Shown here in pieces: positions 26,076 to 35,190 of a stretch of DNA of 64,000 nt. Below the pieces are notes generated by a model. It did no database searches and was not told the DNA's origin. It worked only from the letters and a program-made list of their open reading frames with translations. This stretch comes from UBA8941 sp963780545 (lineage in GTDB: Archaea > Thermoproteota > Bathyarchaeia > TCS64), in contig CAWACK010000017.1 in the NCBI GenBank assembly GCA_963780545.1, forward strand, positions 1 to 64,000, given 5' to 3'. Position 1 is the stretch's first letter. Each line of letters opens with the position of its first letter. The position numbers and the translations under genes are program-made.

Positions 26076-27478
26076 TTAGTCACCAAAGAACTCCTTATAG
26101 ACGGCGGCGACGGCGAGAGGTAGGTCATCGTCGCTGACGCTGAACCTTATTATATTCTCACTATTCGGCTGTGTCGCCTGCTCTATGTTTACACCCTGCT
26201 CTGCGAGGGCGCCAGTCAGTCTGCTGAAAAATCCCTTGACTCCACGCATCTCAGACCCTATAACGCTTATTGTGCCTTTCCTGCCCTCTATCGGTTTGAC
26301 CTCCATAGCGCAGGGTAACCCGTCAAGCGCCTTCAGGGCGACAATCACATCCTGCTCGGCAACGAGGAGGCTGATCTGGTAACCTGAAGTTGAGGCATAC
26401 CTCACATCAACACCAGCAACCGCGAGGGCGCTAAATAGCTCAGCGTAAACCTCCGTGGGGAGAACCGACTGAGTTGGTAGTATCCTTACGCCGTAGAGGT
26501 TTCTCTGGAAGCTCACGGCCTTCGGCCTGCCATTACCGACTCCCCCGTTCTCGGGGCCGATGACTGTACCCTCTCCGAGGCTCCCTATACTCTTAAGTTG
26601 TAGCTTTATTCCACCCCTCATCAGAGGGTCGAGGACCTTGAAGTGTACGACCTTCGTTCTTTCCTCTCTGAGAAGCTCGGATGCCTCGACATAACTCAGG
26701 TAGGGAATTAGCCTAGGATTGGGTAGTTTCCCGACCTTTGACGCCAACTCAGGCTTCTCCATCTCTGTGATGAACTTCGGGTCGAGGCTCATTATTCCGC
26801 CCTCATCGACGAACTTGACGAGCCTCTTAACACCTAAGCTGTAAGCGAGGCAGGCAGCAGTGTCGTCGGTACCACCGCGCCCAAAGATAGTAATAAGGCC
26901 CGAGCCGCTCCTACCAGCGAAACCTGCTATAACTGGCACCACCCCCTCTAACACGCATGGGACAAGAGTTCCTCGACCCTGAGCTTTGTTTTACTAAGGT
27001 TGACTGCGGCCTCCCTGTTATTTTCGTCGGTAACGAGGAGATCCTCCCCATAGAAACATCTGCTCTTTACCCCACGAGCCTCAAGCTGGGCGGAGATTAG
27101 GCGCATCACGAAATTTTCACCTCTACTCACCGTATAGGCGTAGACGGAGTCGCCTATCTCCCCTGACGATCTGACGTAGCTGAGGACGTGTTCAAGTTTC
27201 TTAAACTCCCTCTTCAGCGGCTCGGGGTCTACATCCTTGGGAAGGGAGGATATGTGCTCCTCCATGAGCGAATCTACGAACGTTTTAGGTTCGAAGTTCT
27301 CGATTCTCACTTGGTTGAGAGCATTGATGATCTTGTCAGTGACTCCCCTCATCGCGGAGACTACGCAGACTGGGATGCGATCAGAGCCCTTTTCAGCCTC
27401 TACAACATCGGCTATTCTGCCAAGATCTTCACCGCTTCGAAGTATGGAGCCACCTAGTTTTAGCACAACGATATCCAT
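26076..27478 (-). CDS. lysC: Aspartate kinase, read in two overlapping frames (break near 26950)
   Basis: The N-terminal part (27478-26948) starts VVLKLGGSILRSGEDLGRIADV and ends ...VEELLSHAC. The second part (26954-26076) begins LEGVVPVIAGFAG with GRGGTDDTAA and ends in two ACT domains (GTISVIGSEMRGVKGFFSRL...). In a normal aspartokinase the first and second parts are contiguous, so a single base is missing at about 26950. The second part also starts with a GTG that overlaps the first by 7 bases, so a natural two-subunit form is not excluded. The gene starts 17 bases after thrC and is followed by asd. Confidence 0.8.
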
Positions 27479-27494
27479 CTTTTTGCCTCCCTTA

Positions 27495-28760
27495 CTACAA
27501 GAGTAGTTTTCTAATGGAAGCGGACATGGACCTAGTGTCGAGGCGTGTTGGTGCGTTGGGAATCTTAGCCGTTATTCCCTTAAGCTTCCCAGTGTGGTAG
27601 CCGATAGTCGCTTCGGAGTCCTTCAGGAGATTCCCTGTTAAGACGCAAACAACTTCTTCGTTAGACTTTATCACTCCATTAGCTGTGAGTTTTTTGGCGC
27701 CCGCGACAGAAGCAGCCGAAGCAGGCTCGCAGCCAACGCCGCTGCGGTCAACAATGGCCTTCGCATCCATTATTTCGGCGTCCGAGACGACCTCGACTAC
27801 TCCATCGGTCTCCCTGATGACCCTGAGCGCCTTCTCCCAACTCACTGGATTCCCGATTTTGATGGCTGTCGCCACGGTCTCGGGTTTCAACGCTTCAAGA
27901 CTTGAGCCGCCCCCCTTCCACAGCTTATAGAAGGGTGCTGCGCCCTCAGCTTGTATCGACGCAATCCTTGGCACCTTCTCTATCCAGCCAAGTTCGACCA
28001 ACTCCGAGAGGGCTTTTCCGAATGCGGAGGTATTACCAAGGTTACCGGCAGGGACCACTATCCAGTCGGGTGGCTCCCAACCCCTCTGATGGAGGAGCTC
28101 GAAGACGATTGTCTTCTGTCCCTCAACGCGCCATGGGTTTATAGAGTTGAGAAGATACAGTCCTAGATCCTTGCTTGTATCCTGTACGATTCTCATTGCG
28201 TCATCGAAGCTACCCGGGACCTGAACGACTTTTGAGCCGTATGCGATTGCCTGACTAAGCTTCCCATATGCTATTTCCCCCTCCGGGATGAAAACGATGC
28301 CCTGCAGCCCCGCTTGAGCAGCGTAGGCTGCCATCGAAGCAGAGGTGTTTCCCGTAGAGGCGCAAGCAACCACCTTCGCCTTTTGCCTGATGGCCTCCGA
28401 GACCGCGACGGTCATCCCCCTATCCTTGAAGCTGCCAGTTGGGTTCTCTCCCTCGTGTTTCATCGACAACTCTGGGACGCCGACGTAATCCGAGATGAGT
28501 TTGCGAGTATAGATGTTGGTGTTTCCTTCTGGTCGAGTCACTATCATCCTTGCGTCTAGACCTGGGTGTATCAGCTCCTTGTATCGCCAGACTCCGCTGC
28601 TAAAGGGAGCGCCCATCGGGCAGAGGCGAGAGTCAACGATGTGCCTGTCCCATCTGAGAGGCCTGTGCACCACCTCGAGAGGTCCACCGCACTCGCAGGT
28701 GAAAACCGTTCCAGGCTCGTACTCCCTGCCGCAGCGGATGCAACGAAAGATGGAGGTCAT
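27495..28760 (-). CDS. thrC: Threonine synthase
   Basis: This protein of 421 residues converts O-phosphohomoserine to threonine. An N-terminal zinc-knuckle (CIRC...CEC, residues 7-24) precedes the PLP domain; the PLP lysine is Lys112 in GSFKDRGM. Further landmarks are CASTGNTSASMAAYAAQAG, the phosphate loop VVPAGNLGNTSAFGKAL, and VCVLTGNLLKDS at the C-terminus. It overlaps thrB by one base and precedes lysC by 16 bases. The threonine branch from homoserine is therefore complete with thrB. Confidence 0.94.
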   Translation of the reverse strand: MTSIFRCIRCGREYEPGTVFTCECGGPLEVVHRPLRWDRHIVDSRLCPMGAPFSSGVWRYKELIHPGLDARMIVTRPEGNTNIYTRKLISDYVGVPELSMKHEGENPTGSFKDRGMTVAVSEAIRQKAKVVACASTGNTSASMAAYAAQAGLQGIVFIPEGEIAYGKLSQAIAYGSKVVQVPGSFDDAMRIVQDTSKDLGLYLLNSINPWRVEGQKTIVFELLHQRGWEPPDWIVVPAGNLGNTSAFGKALSELVELGWIEKVPRIASIQAEGAAPFYKLWKGGGSSLEALKPETVATAIKIGNPVSWEKALRVIRETDGVVEVVSDAEIMDAKAIVDRSGVGCEPASAASVAGAKKLTANGVIKSNEEVVCVLTGNLLKDSEATIGYHTGKLKGITAKIPNAPTRLDTRSMSASIRKLLL

Positions 28761-29674
28761 CAGACGACCCTTGCCCCGGAGTTACTGGGCTTAGTTACGT
28801 AAACCTCAGCGGATGTATCCCCGAAAGCCTCCACCATCGCCTTACCAATCTCCAATGTGTCCTCGCCAACGGCGAAGACGCTGGGGCCACCCCCCGAGAT
28901 CGAACACCCGTAGGCTCCCGCTTGGAGAGCCGCAAGCTTAACGATTTGGAAGTTGGGTATCATCCCAGCCCTATGTGGTTCCACCATATAGTCGCAGATG
29001 CTTCTCCCAAAGAGGATGGGATCCTTCAGCGCAACCGCAGCAGCCATCCTGGAGGCGTAACCGATGTTCCTGACGGCATCTTTAAGCCCAACCATCTTTG
29101 GCAGAAGCTCACGCGCCATCTTCGTCTTATTCTCGTACCGAATATCCGGCACAGCTACGACGATGCCCACCTCGGGGGTATCCATCCTAACTACATCGTA
29201 TCCCTCACCGACTAATGTGAAGCCCCCGAAAAGGCTCGCCGAGACATTATCGGCGTGGGCGCTACCAGCGACCACAGCCTCACCTTGAGCTGCAAGCTTG
29301 ACAAGCTCATTCTGGGGGAGGTCGAATCCGAGGAGCTGACCCGCAGCGAAGGCGGCCGCCGCCGCTGAGGCGCCGGAGGAGCCCATTCCTTTACCCGGGG
29401 GAACACCCTTTACTATCTCCATCTTGACTCCGCCGGGCTCAACGAGCATATCAAGCGCCGCCTGCATAACGGCTCCGGCGCTGTTCAGATGCGCCTTAAC
29501 CGGGATCTGGTCCGCTTCGAATCCCTTTACAACAACATGGACACCGGGCTCGTTGACTCTCTTTACATTAACATAGTCACCTATGCCGTCGAGAGCAATA
29601 CCGAAAACGTCGAATCCGGGTCCAAGATTAGCGATAGAAGCGGGAGCGTAGACCTTAAACTGTTTGATGGTCAC
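28760..29674 (-). CDS. thrB: Homoserine kinase (GHMP family)
   Basis: This protein of 304 residues phosphorylates homoserine. It has the GHMP opening VYAPASIANLGPGFDVFG, the ATP loop GVPPGKGMGSSGASAAAAAFAAG (about residues 85-107) and SISGGGPSVFAVGED near the C-terminus. Its start is a GTG. It is the first gene of a four-gene operon with thrC, lysC and asd. No attenuator or operator could be recognised in the upstream spacer. Confidence 0.94.
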   Translation of the reverse strand: MTIKQFKVYAPASIANLGPGFDVFGIALDGIGDYVNVKRVNEPGVHVVVKGFEADQIPVKAHLNSAGAVMQAALDMLVEPGGVKMEIVKGVPPGKGMGSSGASAAAAAFAAGQLLGFDLPQNELVKLAAQGEAVVAGSAHADNVSASLFGGFTLVGEGYDVVRMDTPEVGIVVAVPDIRYENKTKMARELLPKMVGLKDAVRNIGYASRMAAAVALKDPILFGRSICDYMVEPHRAGMIPNFQIVKLAALQAGAYGCSISGGGPSVFAVGEDTLEIGKAMVEAFGDTSAEVYVTKPSNSGARVV

Positions 29675-29901
29675 CCATCACTCTTTCACCTTAACCGCAC
29701 TGATGGGAGTGCTCACCCTTTTTAACCTTTGCTAAATAGCGTATGTCTACATACATATACAAAATCAATAAAGCCAAAAAAAGGGGTTTTAAAACATTTA
29801 GAACGCGTTATAAGCCGAATTTAAGCATTTATAAGTACCTTATATTCTTGCCTTAATTAATGTTGGTTGATACCACACATTTCTAATGGGGATGAAGAAC
29901 G

Positions 29902-30792
29902 ATGAAGATTACGATTCTATTCTTACTCTTAGCCGTCATATGCACAGGTGCATCCGGCATTTTCTATAAACAAACTCCATCCAGCAAGCTCAATGTCCCC
30001 ACGAATCAAATGATGACTTTAGATTACAAATCACCAGACATCGATGTAGCCAACGGGATCGTAACTGTCCAGAAAATAGCAACTAATAGTAGCACACAAA
30101 CTGGTTTCTCATACAGCGGGTTTACAATTTCTCCGGAAGTCGTCGACGCGGGGAACCCAATCAACGTTACTGTAACGGTTAGGAATACGGGGAACCTTAA
30201 CGGATCAACTACAGTTGCGCTTGTATTGAATGGCGTCGTCGAAGAGACGAAAGATGTAACACTCGACACAGGAAAAGATGCCGCTTTAAGCTTCGTGTTG
30301 AATACCGAAGATTATGTTGGTAACTATAATGTAAAGATCGATGGTCACCAAGGCAATTTTACGGTGCTCCTCCTCACGATTCCTGATGCCTCATTGGAAT
30401 ACTACGGTCTCCAAATTACTCCTACCACGGTGAACACCGGAGGCAACATCACGATCACTCTCAATGTAAGAAACAAGGGTAGCGTAGCTGGACTTTACAA
30501 TGTTGCTCTCTCATTAGACGGATCCGTGAAAAGCTTAAGAACCGGCCCTCTCACAGGAGGTAACTCCACCACCGTAAAATTTACCCTGATTAGCTCCAAC
30601 CCAGGCATTCATGAGATCCAGGTTGGCAATTTCAGTGGCAGTTTCACGGTCACTAATCCCACCCCTCCTCAGCAGAATGGGACAAGAGAGTATTTCCTGT
30701 ACCTGTTGGTCGGGATCGAGGCGATAATTATCCTCCTGGTTATTCTCCTTTTTCTTAGGAGGAGGAGAGCGAGTCAGCCATCCCCACCATAA
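29902..30792 (+). CDS. Secreted or surface-anchored protein with two CARDB domains
   Basis: This protein of 296 residues has an N-terminal hydrophobic signal segment (ITILFLLLAVICTGASG), two CARDB-type beta domains (FTISPEVVDAGNPINVTVTVRNTG near 70 and LQITPTTVNTGGNITITLNVRNKG near 170), and a C-terminal membrane anchor (LYLLVGIEAIIILLVILLFL) followed by RRRR. The anchor places the CARDB domains outside the cell. CARDB domains are common in archaeal cell-surface and adhesion proteins. A TATA-rich tract lies about 55 bases upstream. It is a separate unit from thrB, which is divergent. Confidence 0.75.
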   Translation: MKITILFLLLAVICTGASGIFYKQTPSSKLNVPTNQMMTLDYKSPDIDVANGIVTVQKIATNSSTQTGFSYSGFTISPEVVDAGNPINVTVTVRNTGNLNGSTTVALVLNGVVEETKDVTLDTGKDAALSFVLNTEDYVGNYNVKIDGHQGNFTVLLLTIPDASLEYYGLQITPTTVNTGGNITITLNVRNKGSVAGLYNVALSLDGSVKSLRTGPLTGGNSTTVKFTLISSNPGIHEIQVGNFSGSFTVTNPTPPQQNGTREYFLYLLVGIEAIIILLVILLFLRRRRASQPSPP

Positions 30793-30867
30793 AATGAGCT
30801 CAGAAGCCCTATCTACCCTATCAAGGTTTAAAAGGCTCCTCACAACCTCATCACTGAAGGTGCGATT

Positions 30868-31089
30868 TTGGAAAAGGCAGAAGTACAGAAGGCACTCGAT
30901 GACGTGAGGCCCCAGCTCCAGATGGATGGCGGCGACGTCGAGCTAATAGACGTTAAGGATGGCGTCGTAAAGGTCAAACTTAAGGGCCACTGTGCGGGTT
31001 GCCCAATGAGCCAGATGACCGTGAAATATGGCGTCGAGATGTACCTAAAGAAGAAGATACCCGGCGTAAAAGCGGTTGAGGCAGTTTAG
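30868..31089 (+). CDS. NifU C-terminal-domain Fe-S scaffold protein
   Basis: This 73-residue protein consists of a single NifU-C domain: LQMDGGDVELIDVKDG, then HCAGCPMSQMTVKYGVE with the cluster cysteines at residues 42 and 45, and a C-terminal PGVKAVEAV. It is a probable carrier of 4Fe-4S clusters for other proteins. The start is a TTG, preceded by GAAGGTG. A putative metallopeptidase follows in the same direction, 70 bases downstream. Confidence 0.9.
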   Translation: MEKAEVQKALDDVRPQLQMDGGDVELIDVKDGVVKVKLKGHCAGCPMSQMTVKYGVEMYLKKKIPGVKAVEAV

Positions 31090-31158
31090 GGGGAGTAGGA
31101 AGAGACGCTAGCAGCCGATCTCGAAAAGACAAAGGATTATGGGGACGTTTTCACCCTC

Positions 31159-31569
31159 GTGAAGAAGGCCGTGAAAAAGACCTTAGGCCTACACAGAGTG
31201 GGCCTCATGCTTCTACTGGGAAACCTCCCACTCAACGTGGGTGCATTTCACCCAATGGGAACGAACGAAATAGTTCTCAACCGACGGCTCATGAAGAGCA
31301 AGACCGGGATGAGCGAGAGGAGCCACCTGTTCACGATCCTCCTACACGAGTATCTGCATACACTCGGCTTCGAGGATGAAGAGCATGTAAGACGCCTAAC
31401 TTACAAGGTTTGTATCGAGAACTTCGGAAGGGGAAGCCCAGTAGTTGAGGCCGTTTTAACCGGCCCGTGGGCTGACTTGACGGAAGAGGACTTTGATGAG
31501 TTGGAGCCGGAACTTAACCTCGAGCTCGTAAGGAATTTCGAAAGGCCTGATGGCGGCTACATCATTTAA
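31159..31569 (+). CDS. Putative zinc metallopeptidase-like protein
   Basis: This 136-residue protein has a HExxH zinc motif (LLHEYLHTLGF, near residue 63) and a hydrophobic opening GLMLLLGNLPLNVGAFHPMG. The coding frame is open for about 17 codons upstream of the GTG at 31159 back to a TAG, with no start codon there but protein-like residues (LEKTKDYGDVFTLV); the true N-terminus may have been lost or the sequence may be imperfect. The protein has no signal peptide. The family is unnamed; a HExxH protein of this size is seen in several archaea. It follows the NifU protein. Confidence 0.65.
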   Translation: MKKAVKKTLGLHRVGLMLLLGNLPLNVGAFHPMGTNEIVLNRRLMKSKTGMSERSHLFTILLHEYLHTLGFEDEEHVRRLTYKVCIENFGRGSPVVEAVLTGPWADLTEEDFDELEPELNLELVRNFERPDGGYII

Positions 31570-31579
31570 CGGTTCTGTT

Positions 31580-31879
31580 TTAGTCGAGGCAGAAGGGGCA
31601 TATGAGCCTCTGCTCATATCCTGTGGGGTAGTTTACAACTAAGCCGTGTTTCTCACACCTGAAGGCGTAGAAGGGCATCTCACCACTCCAGCCTGGTAGC
31701 TTGAAGTTTCCTATAAAAACGGAACCACTAAGACGAAGCTTCAAAATATGATAGGATGATAGATTCGAGGCCAGGTCTCGTAAAATGGCGTCCCGCTTCG
31801 AGGCTTGTTGCTCTACATCATCTACTTTTTTTTCATCCGTAATGTTGTTTTCGACGTTTTTGCCTTCCATAGTTTCCAT
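31580..31879 (-). CDS. Small protein with C-terminal zinc-binding cysteine/histidine cluster
   Basis: This 99-residue protein was not recognised. Its N-terminal 40 residues are polar and low in complexity (GKNVENNITDEKKVDDVEQQ). Its second half contains AFRCEKHGLVVNYPTGYEQRLICPFCL, a C-x2-H...C-x2-C pattern that can form a zinc ribbon. It is convergent with the metallopeptidase-like gene (10 bases between stops). Confidence 0.6.
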   Translation of the reverse strand: METMEGKNVENNITDEKKVDDVEQQASKRDAILRDLASNLSSYHILKLRLSGSVFIGNFKLPGWSGEMPFYAFRCEKHGLVVNYPTGYEQRLICPFCLD

Positions 31880-32305
31880 TTGCTGTTTAACAGGTAAAAA
31901 GTAATGATGTGTATCTAATAACTACACACAACTATGATGTGCGCGCATGAATGACTTTTTTTTAGAGTCGCATATCTTGATGTGTGATGGACATGACGAT
32001 CTTTGATCTCCTCTACAGATACGTTACGGCGTGTTGAGAACCCTGACGTGAATGCTTCATTTAAAAAAATATAGTTCTTCTGGCTAGCGTTTCTCGATCA
32101 CGCTGCAGAGAGATGCAGTAAAGACAGCTTTGATTTGCAGAGGGGGAGGCTAACACCGATGAGTGACAGCGACCTCGGAGTCCCACATTCTTTATCCGTA
32201 GGATTTATCGGCATTTTAGTAACCCTTGAAATAACGTATATAGTTGATTCAACAAATTTATCCAAACACGGAATTGTAAATCCAGATAATTTCTGAGATG
32301 ATGAA
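31880..32305. other. Spacer of 426 bases before the ABC operon
   Basis: No large gene lies here. It holds the tract TGTGCGCGCAT at 31938-31947, a TATA-like GTATATAG near 32238, and one small candidate frame (32159-32296) described separately. Confidence 0.5.
32159..32296 (+). CDS. Candidate small ORF upstream of the ABC ATPase, 45 residues
   Basis: ATG 32159 is preceded by a strong AGAGGGGGAGG ribosome-binding-like run 8-16 bases upstream and the frame stays open to TGA at 32294. The product contains a hydrophobic run (SVGFIGILVTLEITYIV) and ends 9 bases before the ATPase ATG. It is weakly supported: the length is short and no homologue is known to me. It could encode a small membrane or leader peptide of the ABC operon. 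Confidence 0.25.
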   Translation: MSDSDLGVPHSLSVGFIGILVTLEITYIVDSTNLSKHGIVNPDNF

Positions 32306-33097
32306 ATGGCTTCTCCAGACATCACAGAAAAAGAGTTAGAAACTAAGTCAGAGACCTCTAATGAGACCATCCTTAGGGTAATAGATCTCACTAAGAAGTT
32401 TGGCAGCTTCACGGCGGTTGACCATATTAATTTCGAGATCCATAAGGGGGAGGTATTTGGACTGCTCGGCCACAATGGAGCTGGCAAGACCACGACAGTC
32501 AATATGCTTGCTGGTCTAAAACTCCCGACCGAAGGCACAGCCACGATTTCCGGATTCGACATAAGGGAGAAACCCTTGGATGCTCGTAGAAGGATAGGGT
32601 TCCTGCCAGATAACCCCGGAAACTACCTAAACCTCACAGCAAAGCAGAACCTAGAATTTTTCGCTGAGCTCTCAGACCTAAAGAAAGAAGAGGCATCTAA
32701 ACGAATCACTGATTTGCTAGAGCTGGTCGGTTTAACAGAGTGGCGCGACAAAAAAGTGGATGTATTCAGCAGGGGTATGAAGCAGCGTCTTGGACTAGCT
32801 CAGAGTCTGATGCGTTATCCAGTTTTGCTGTTCTTCGATGAGCCTACCCTCGGAATCGACCCTGAGGGAACTCGACAGATGCGTGGATTGATTAAGAAAT
32901 TAGCGGGAGAGGGAAAGGGTATCCTGATCTGCAGCCATTTATTGAGTGAGGTCAGTAGGATTTGCGACACAATTGCGATCATGAGAAGAGGCAAAATAGT
33001 GGTGATGGGCACCATTCCGGAGCTGAGGCAAAAGCTTGGACTTGGTGATGACCTCGATCTGGAGGATATTTTCATTCATGTCCATGAGGGTGAATAA
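32306..33097 (+). CDS. ABC-2 type transporter, ATP-binding subunit
   Basis: This protein of 263 residues has Walker A GHNGAGKTT (residues about 58-66), signature FSRGMKQRLGLAQSL, Walker B LLFFDEPTLGIDPEG and the H-loop ICSHLLSEV. It is the ATPase of a two-permease exporter: the permease gene starts at the next base (33098). The order ATPase, two related ABC-2 permeases and a large exported COG1470-like protein suggests a system that exports or assembles a surface component. Substrate is unknown. Confidence 0.92.
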   Translation: MASPDITEKELETKSETSNETILRVIDLTKKFGSFTAVDHINFEIHKGEVFGLLGHNGAGKTTTVNMLAGLKLPTEGTATISGFDIREKPLDARRRIGFLPDNPGNYLNLTAKQNLEFFAELSDLKKEEASKRITDLLELVGLTEWRDKKVDVFSRGMKQRLGLAQSLMRYPVLLFFDEPTLGIDPEGTRQMRGLIKKLAGEGKGILICSHLLSEVSRICDTIAIMRRGKIVVMGTIPELRQKLGLGDDLDLEDIFIHVHEGE

Positions 33098-34084
33098 TTG
33101 CCTGGAATACTCACAATCGCCAAGAAAGAGTTCACAGATCATGTCTCAGATCAGACCTTTCTCCTATGCTTCGGAACTCTGCTCGTCGTGATGGTTGCCT
33201 CAACATTCTATCAATTGGACTACATACACCAGCAGATGGTCAGCTTGGTACCAAACGCTGGATTAATGGAAAGTATGCTCTGGAAGGATCCCGCAAATTC
33301 CGAAATGCTGCAGACCGTATTAACCGGAGATATAGCTTCCATTGGTGCCCTAGTTGCAATAGCACTAAGCTTCAACTCAATCAACAAAGAGCGAACCGAA
33401 GGGAGTTTACGAGTCCTGTTATCCTACCCTATTAGTAAGTCCAAGATAATTCTTGGGAAGCTACTTGGAGGTTTCCTAGTCATCGTAATAGTCGTCCTGA
33501 CCTCGATGACGATATCGTTGAGCATAGAAATGTACACATTATCAATACCCCTCACAAGCGAGGTTCTCTTAAGACTGGTTACCATAATAGGCCTCGGGAT
33601 AGTTCTATTGGCATTCTTCCTCTGCCTCGGCACAGCCGTGTCAATCGTGGTCAGGGACCCATCCACATGCCTCATAAGTCTACTTATCATTTCCACACTC
33701 CTTCAAGTAAACACCATAGCTATGATTTTAGTAACTATAGGCAACATATTCCCAAGATCCCTACACATAAACGGGGGTCGAGCTAGTCTACAATACTCAC
33801 CAAGCACATACAGCTGGCAAATACCCCCGATACTCACACAGATAGATAAAAACTGGCTGAAAGTATCACCGGTTCTTGCCTACCGCACACTCTCAGACAA
33901 CATATTTCACTTTCAGAACGTCTATTTTACAGTGTTAAATCTCACAGTTGGACCTGATATAATACCAATACAATTCTCATGGCTACTTCCTAGAAATGTT
34001 GATCTCATGTGGACGCCTGTGATATACCTGATCGTAGCGTTCACGGCTTGCATTGTCCTGTTTCTATGGAGGGACATCGATTGA
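33098..34084 (+). CDS. ABC-2 type permease subunit 1
   Basis: This protein of 328 residues starts with an AKKEFTDHVSDQTFLLCFGTLLVVM segment and has about six membrane helices: after the first, ASIGALVAIALSFNSINKERTEGSLRVLLSYPISKSKIILGKLLGGF, followed by several long helices and a large extracellular part. The NKERTEGSLR...YPISKS... loop is typical of ABC-2 permeases and contacts the ATPase. The start is a TTG directly after the ATPase stop. The second permease (34129) is a close paralogue, so a heterodimer is likely. Confidence 0.85.
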   Translation: MPGILTIAKKEFTDHVSDQTFLLCFGTLLVVMVASTFYQLDYIHQQMVSLVPNAGLMESMLWKDPANSEMLQTVLTGDIASIGALVAIALSFNSINKERTEGSLRVLLSYPISKSKIILGKLLGGFLVIVIVVLTSMTISLSIEMYTLSIPLTSEVLLRLVTIIGLGIVLLAFFLCLGTAVSIVVRDPSTCLISLLIISTLLQVNTIAMILVTIGNIFPRSLHINGGRASLQYSPSTYSWQIPPILTQIDKNWLKVSPVLAYRTLSDNIFHFQNVYFTVLNLTVGPDIIPIQFSWLLPRNVDLMWTPVIYLIVAFTACIVLFLWRDID

Positions 34085-34128
34085 CTGGGTGGTCACAATC
34101 AGGCGATGACAACATGGTGGGACCATAG

Positions 34129-35032
34129 ATGCCGGGGATATCCACAATAATAAAAAAGGAGATCTCAGACGCGGTTACTAACAGGTCATTTCTACTCTCC
34201 TTCGGGATCCTCGTCCTCTGCATGGTTATAGCGGGCTTCGCGGCTGGAAACACATTCAACTCAGAGCGCTTTGGATTGTCAAAAGATAGATTGATCATTT
34301 TAAGTGACATTGCTCCAATAATCACTCTACTTGGAGCGCTCGTAGCAGTAGCCCTGGGCTTTAACTCGATCAATAAGGAGAGACCTGAGGGAAGTCTCAA
34401 AGTTATGTTATCTTACCCAATCTACCGTGACCAGATTATCCTAGGGAAACTGTTTGGCAATCTAATAATTATGTCCATCGCGACCACCGCCTCGACGGGA
34501 ATATCTCTGGCGCTTTATCTGCAAATGACGAAAATCGTGCTAGACTCCGAGATGCTCGTACGCTATACAACATTAACACTACTGGCCATACTTCTACTCA
34601 GTGGATACCTAGGACTCAGCATATCTGTTATCAGCATACATAGAAGATCCAAAGACGACGCTCTTAATCACATTTCTCTTTCTAGGCATCTTCAACTCCG
34701 AAACACTTTACTCAATCGGACAGATAACATCCGACCTCGTATACGGGAACATACCAAGAGTCTTTGGACTAGGAGGATCTGTCCCAGTTTACCCCCCCGC
34801 GAAGGCACTGCAAGATTTCATCTCCAGTCTCTCCCCCGCATTCGACTTTACATCATTCTCCACAAATCTTGGTAATTATCTTCAACCCATGACGGTGAAT
34901 GAGGTAGTTATCAACTCCCGTTTTTGGGATCTAATAACAAATAACCTAGTATTCCTTCCGGTCTTAATCATTTTACCAATTGCAACTTTCATCGGTTGCT
35001 ATATACTATTCACTAGAACGGACATCTCCTAG
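34129..35032 (+). CDS. ABC-2 type permease subunit 2, frame interrupted near 34640
   Basis: The first frame gives PGISTIIKKEISDAVTNRSFLLSFGI, FNSINKERPEGSLKVMLSYPIYRDQII and further helices, then loses the frame after LGLSISVIS. The next frame continues PKTTLLITFLFLGIFNSETLYS and runs through an extracellular part to a final helix ending CYILFTRTDIS at 35032. Removing one base in 34631-34650 joins them into about 300 residues, the same length and pattern as subunit 1. One extra base is the likely cause. It lies 44 bases after subunit 1. Confidence 0.8.
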
Positions 35033-35190
35033 AAAAACCTTAATCAAGTTTTTATTTTATTAAAAAAACCTCAATAAATCAATGTATTTGTGCGACATGA
35101 ATTTATCGTCTTAAAATACTTTGTACTGAATGCTCCTCTGAAGATTGCTCACACAAATCCGTAAATAATAAACCAGCGATTATAGGCTCT

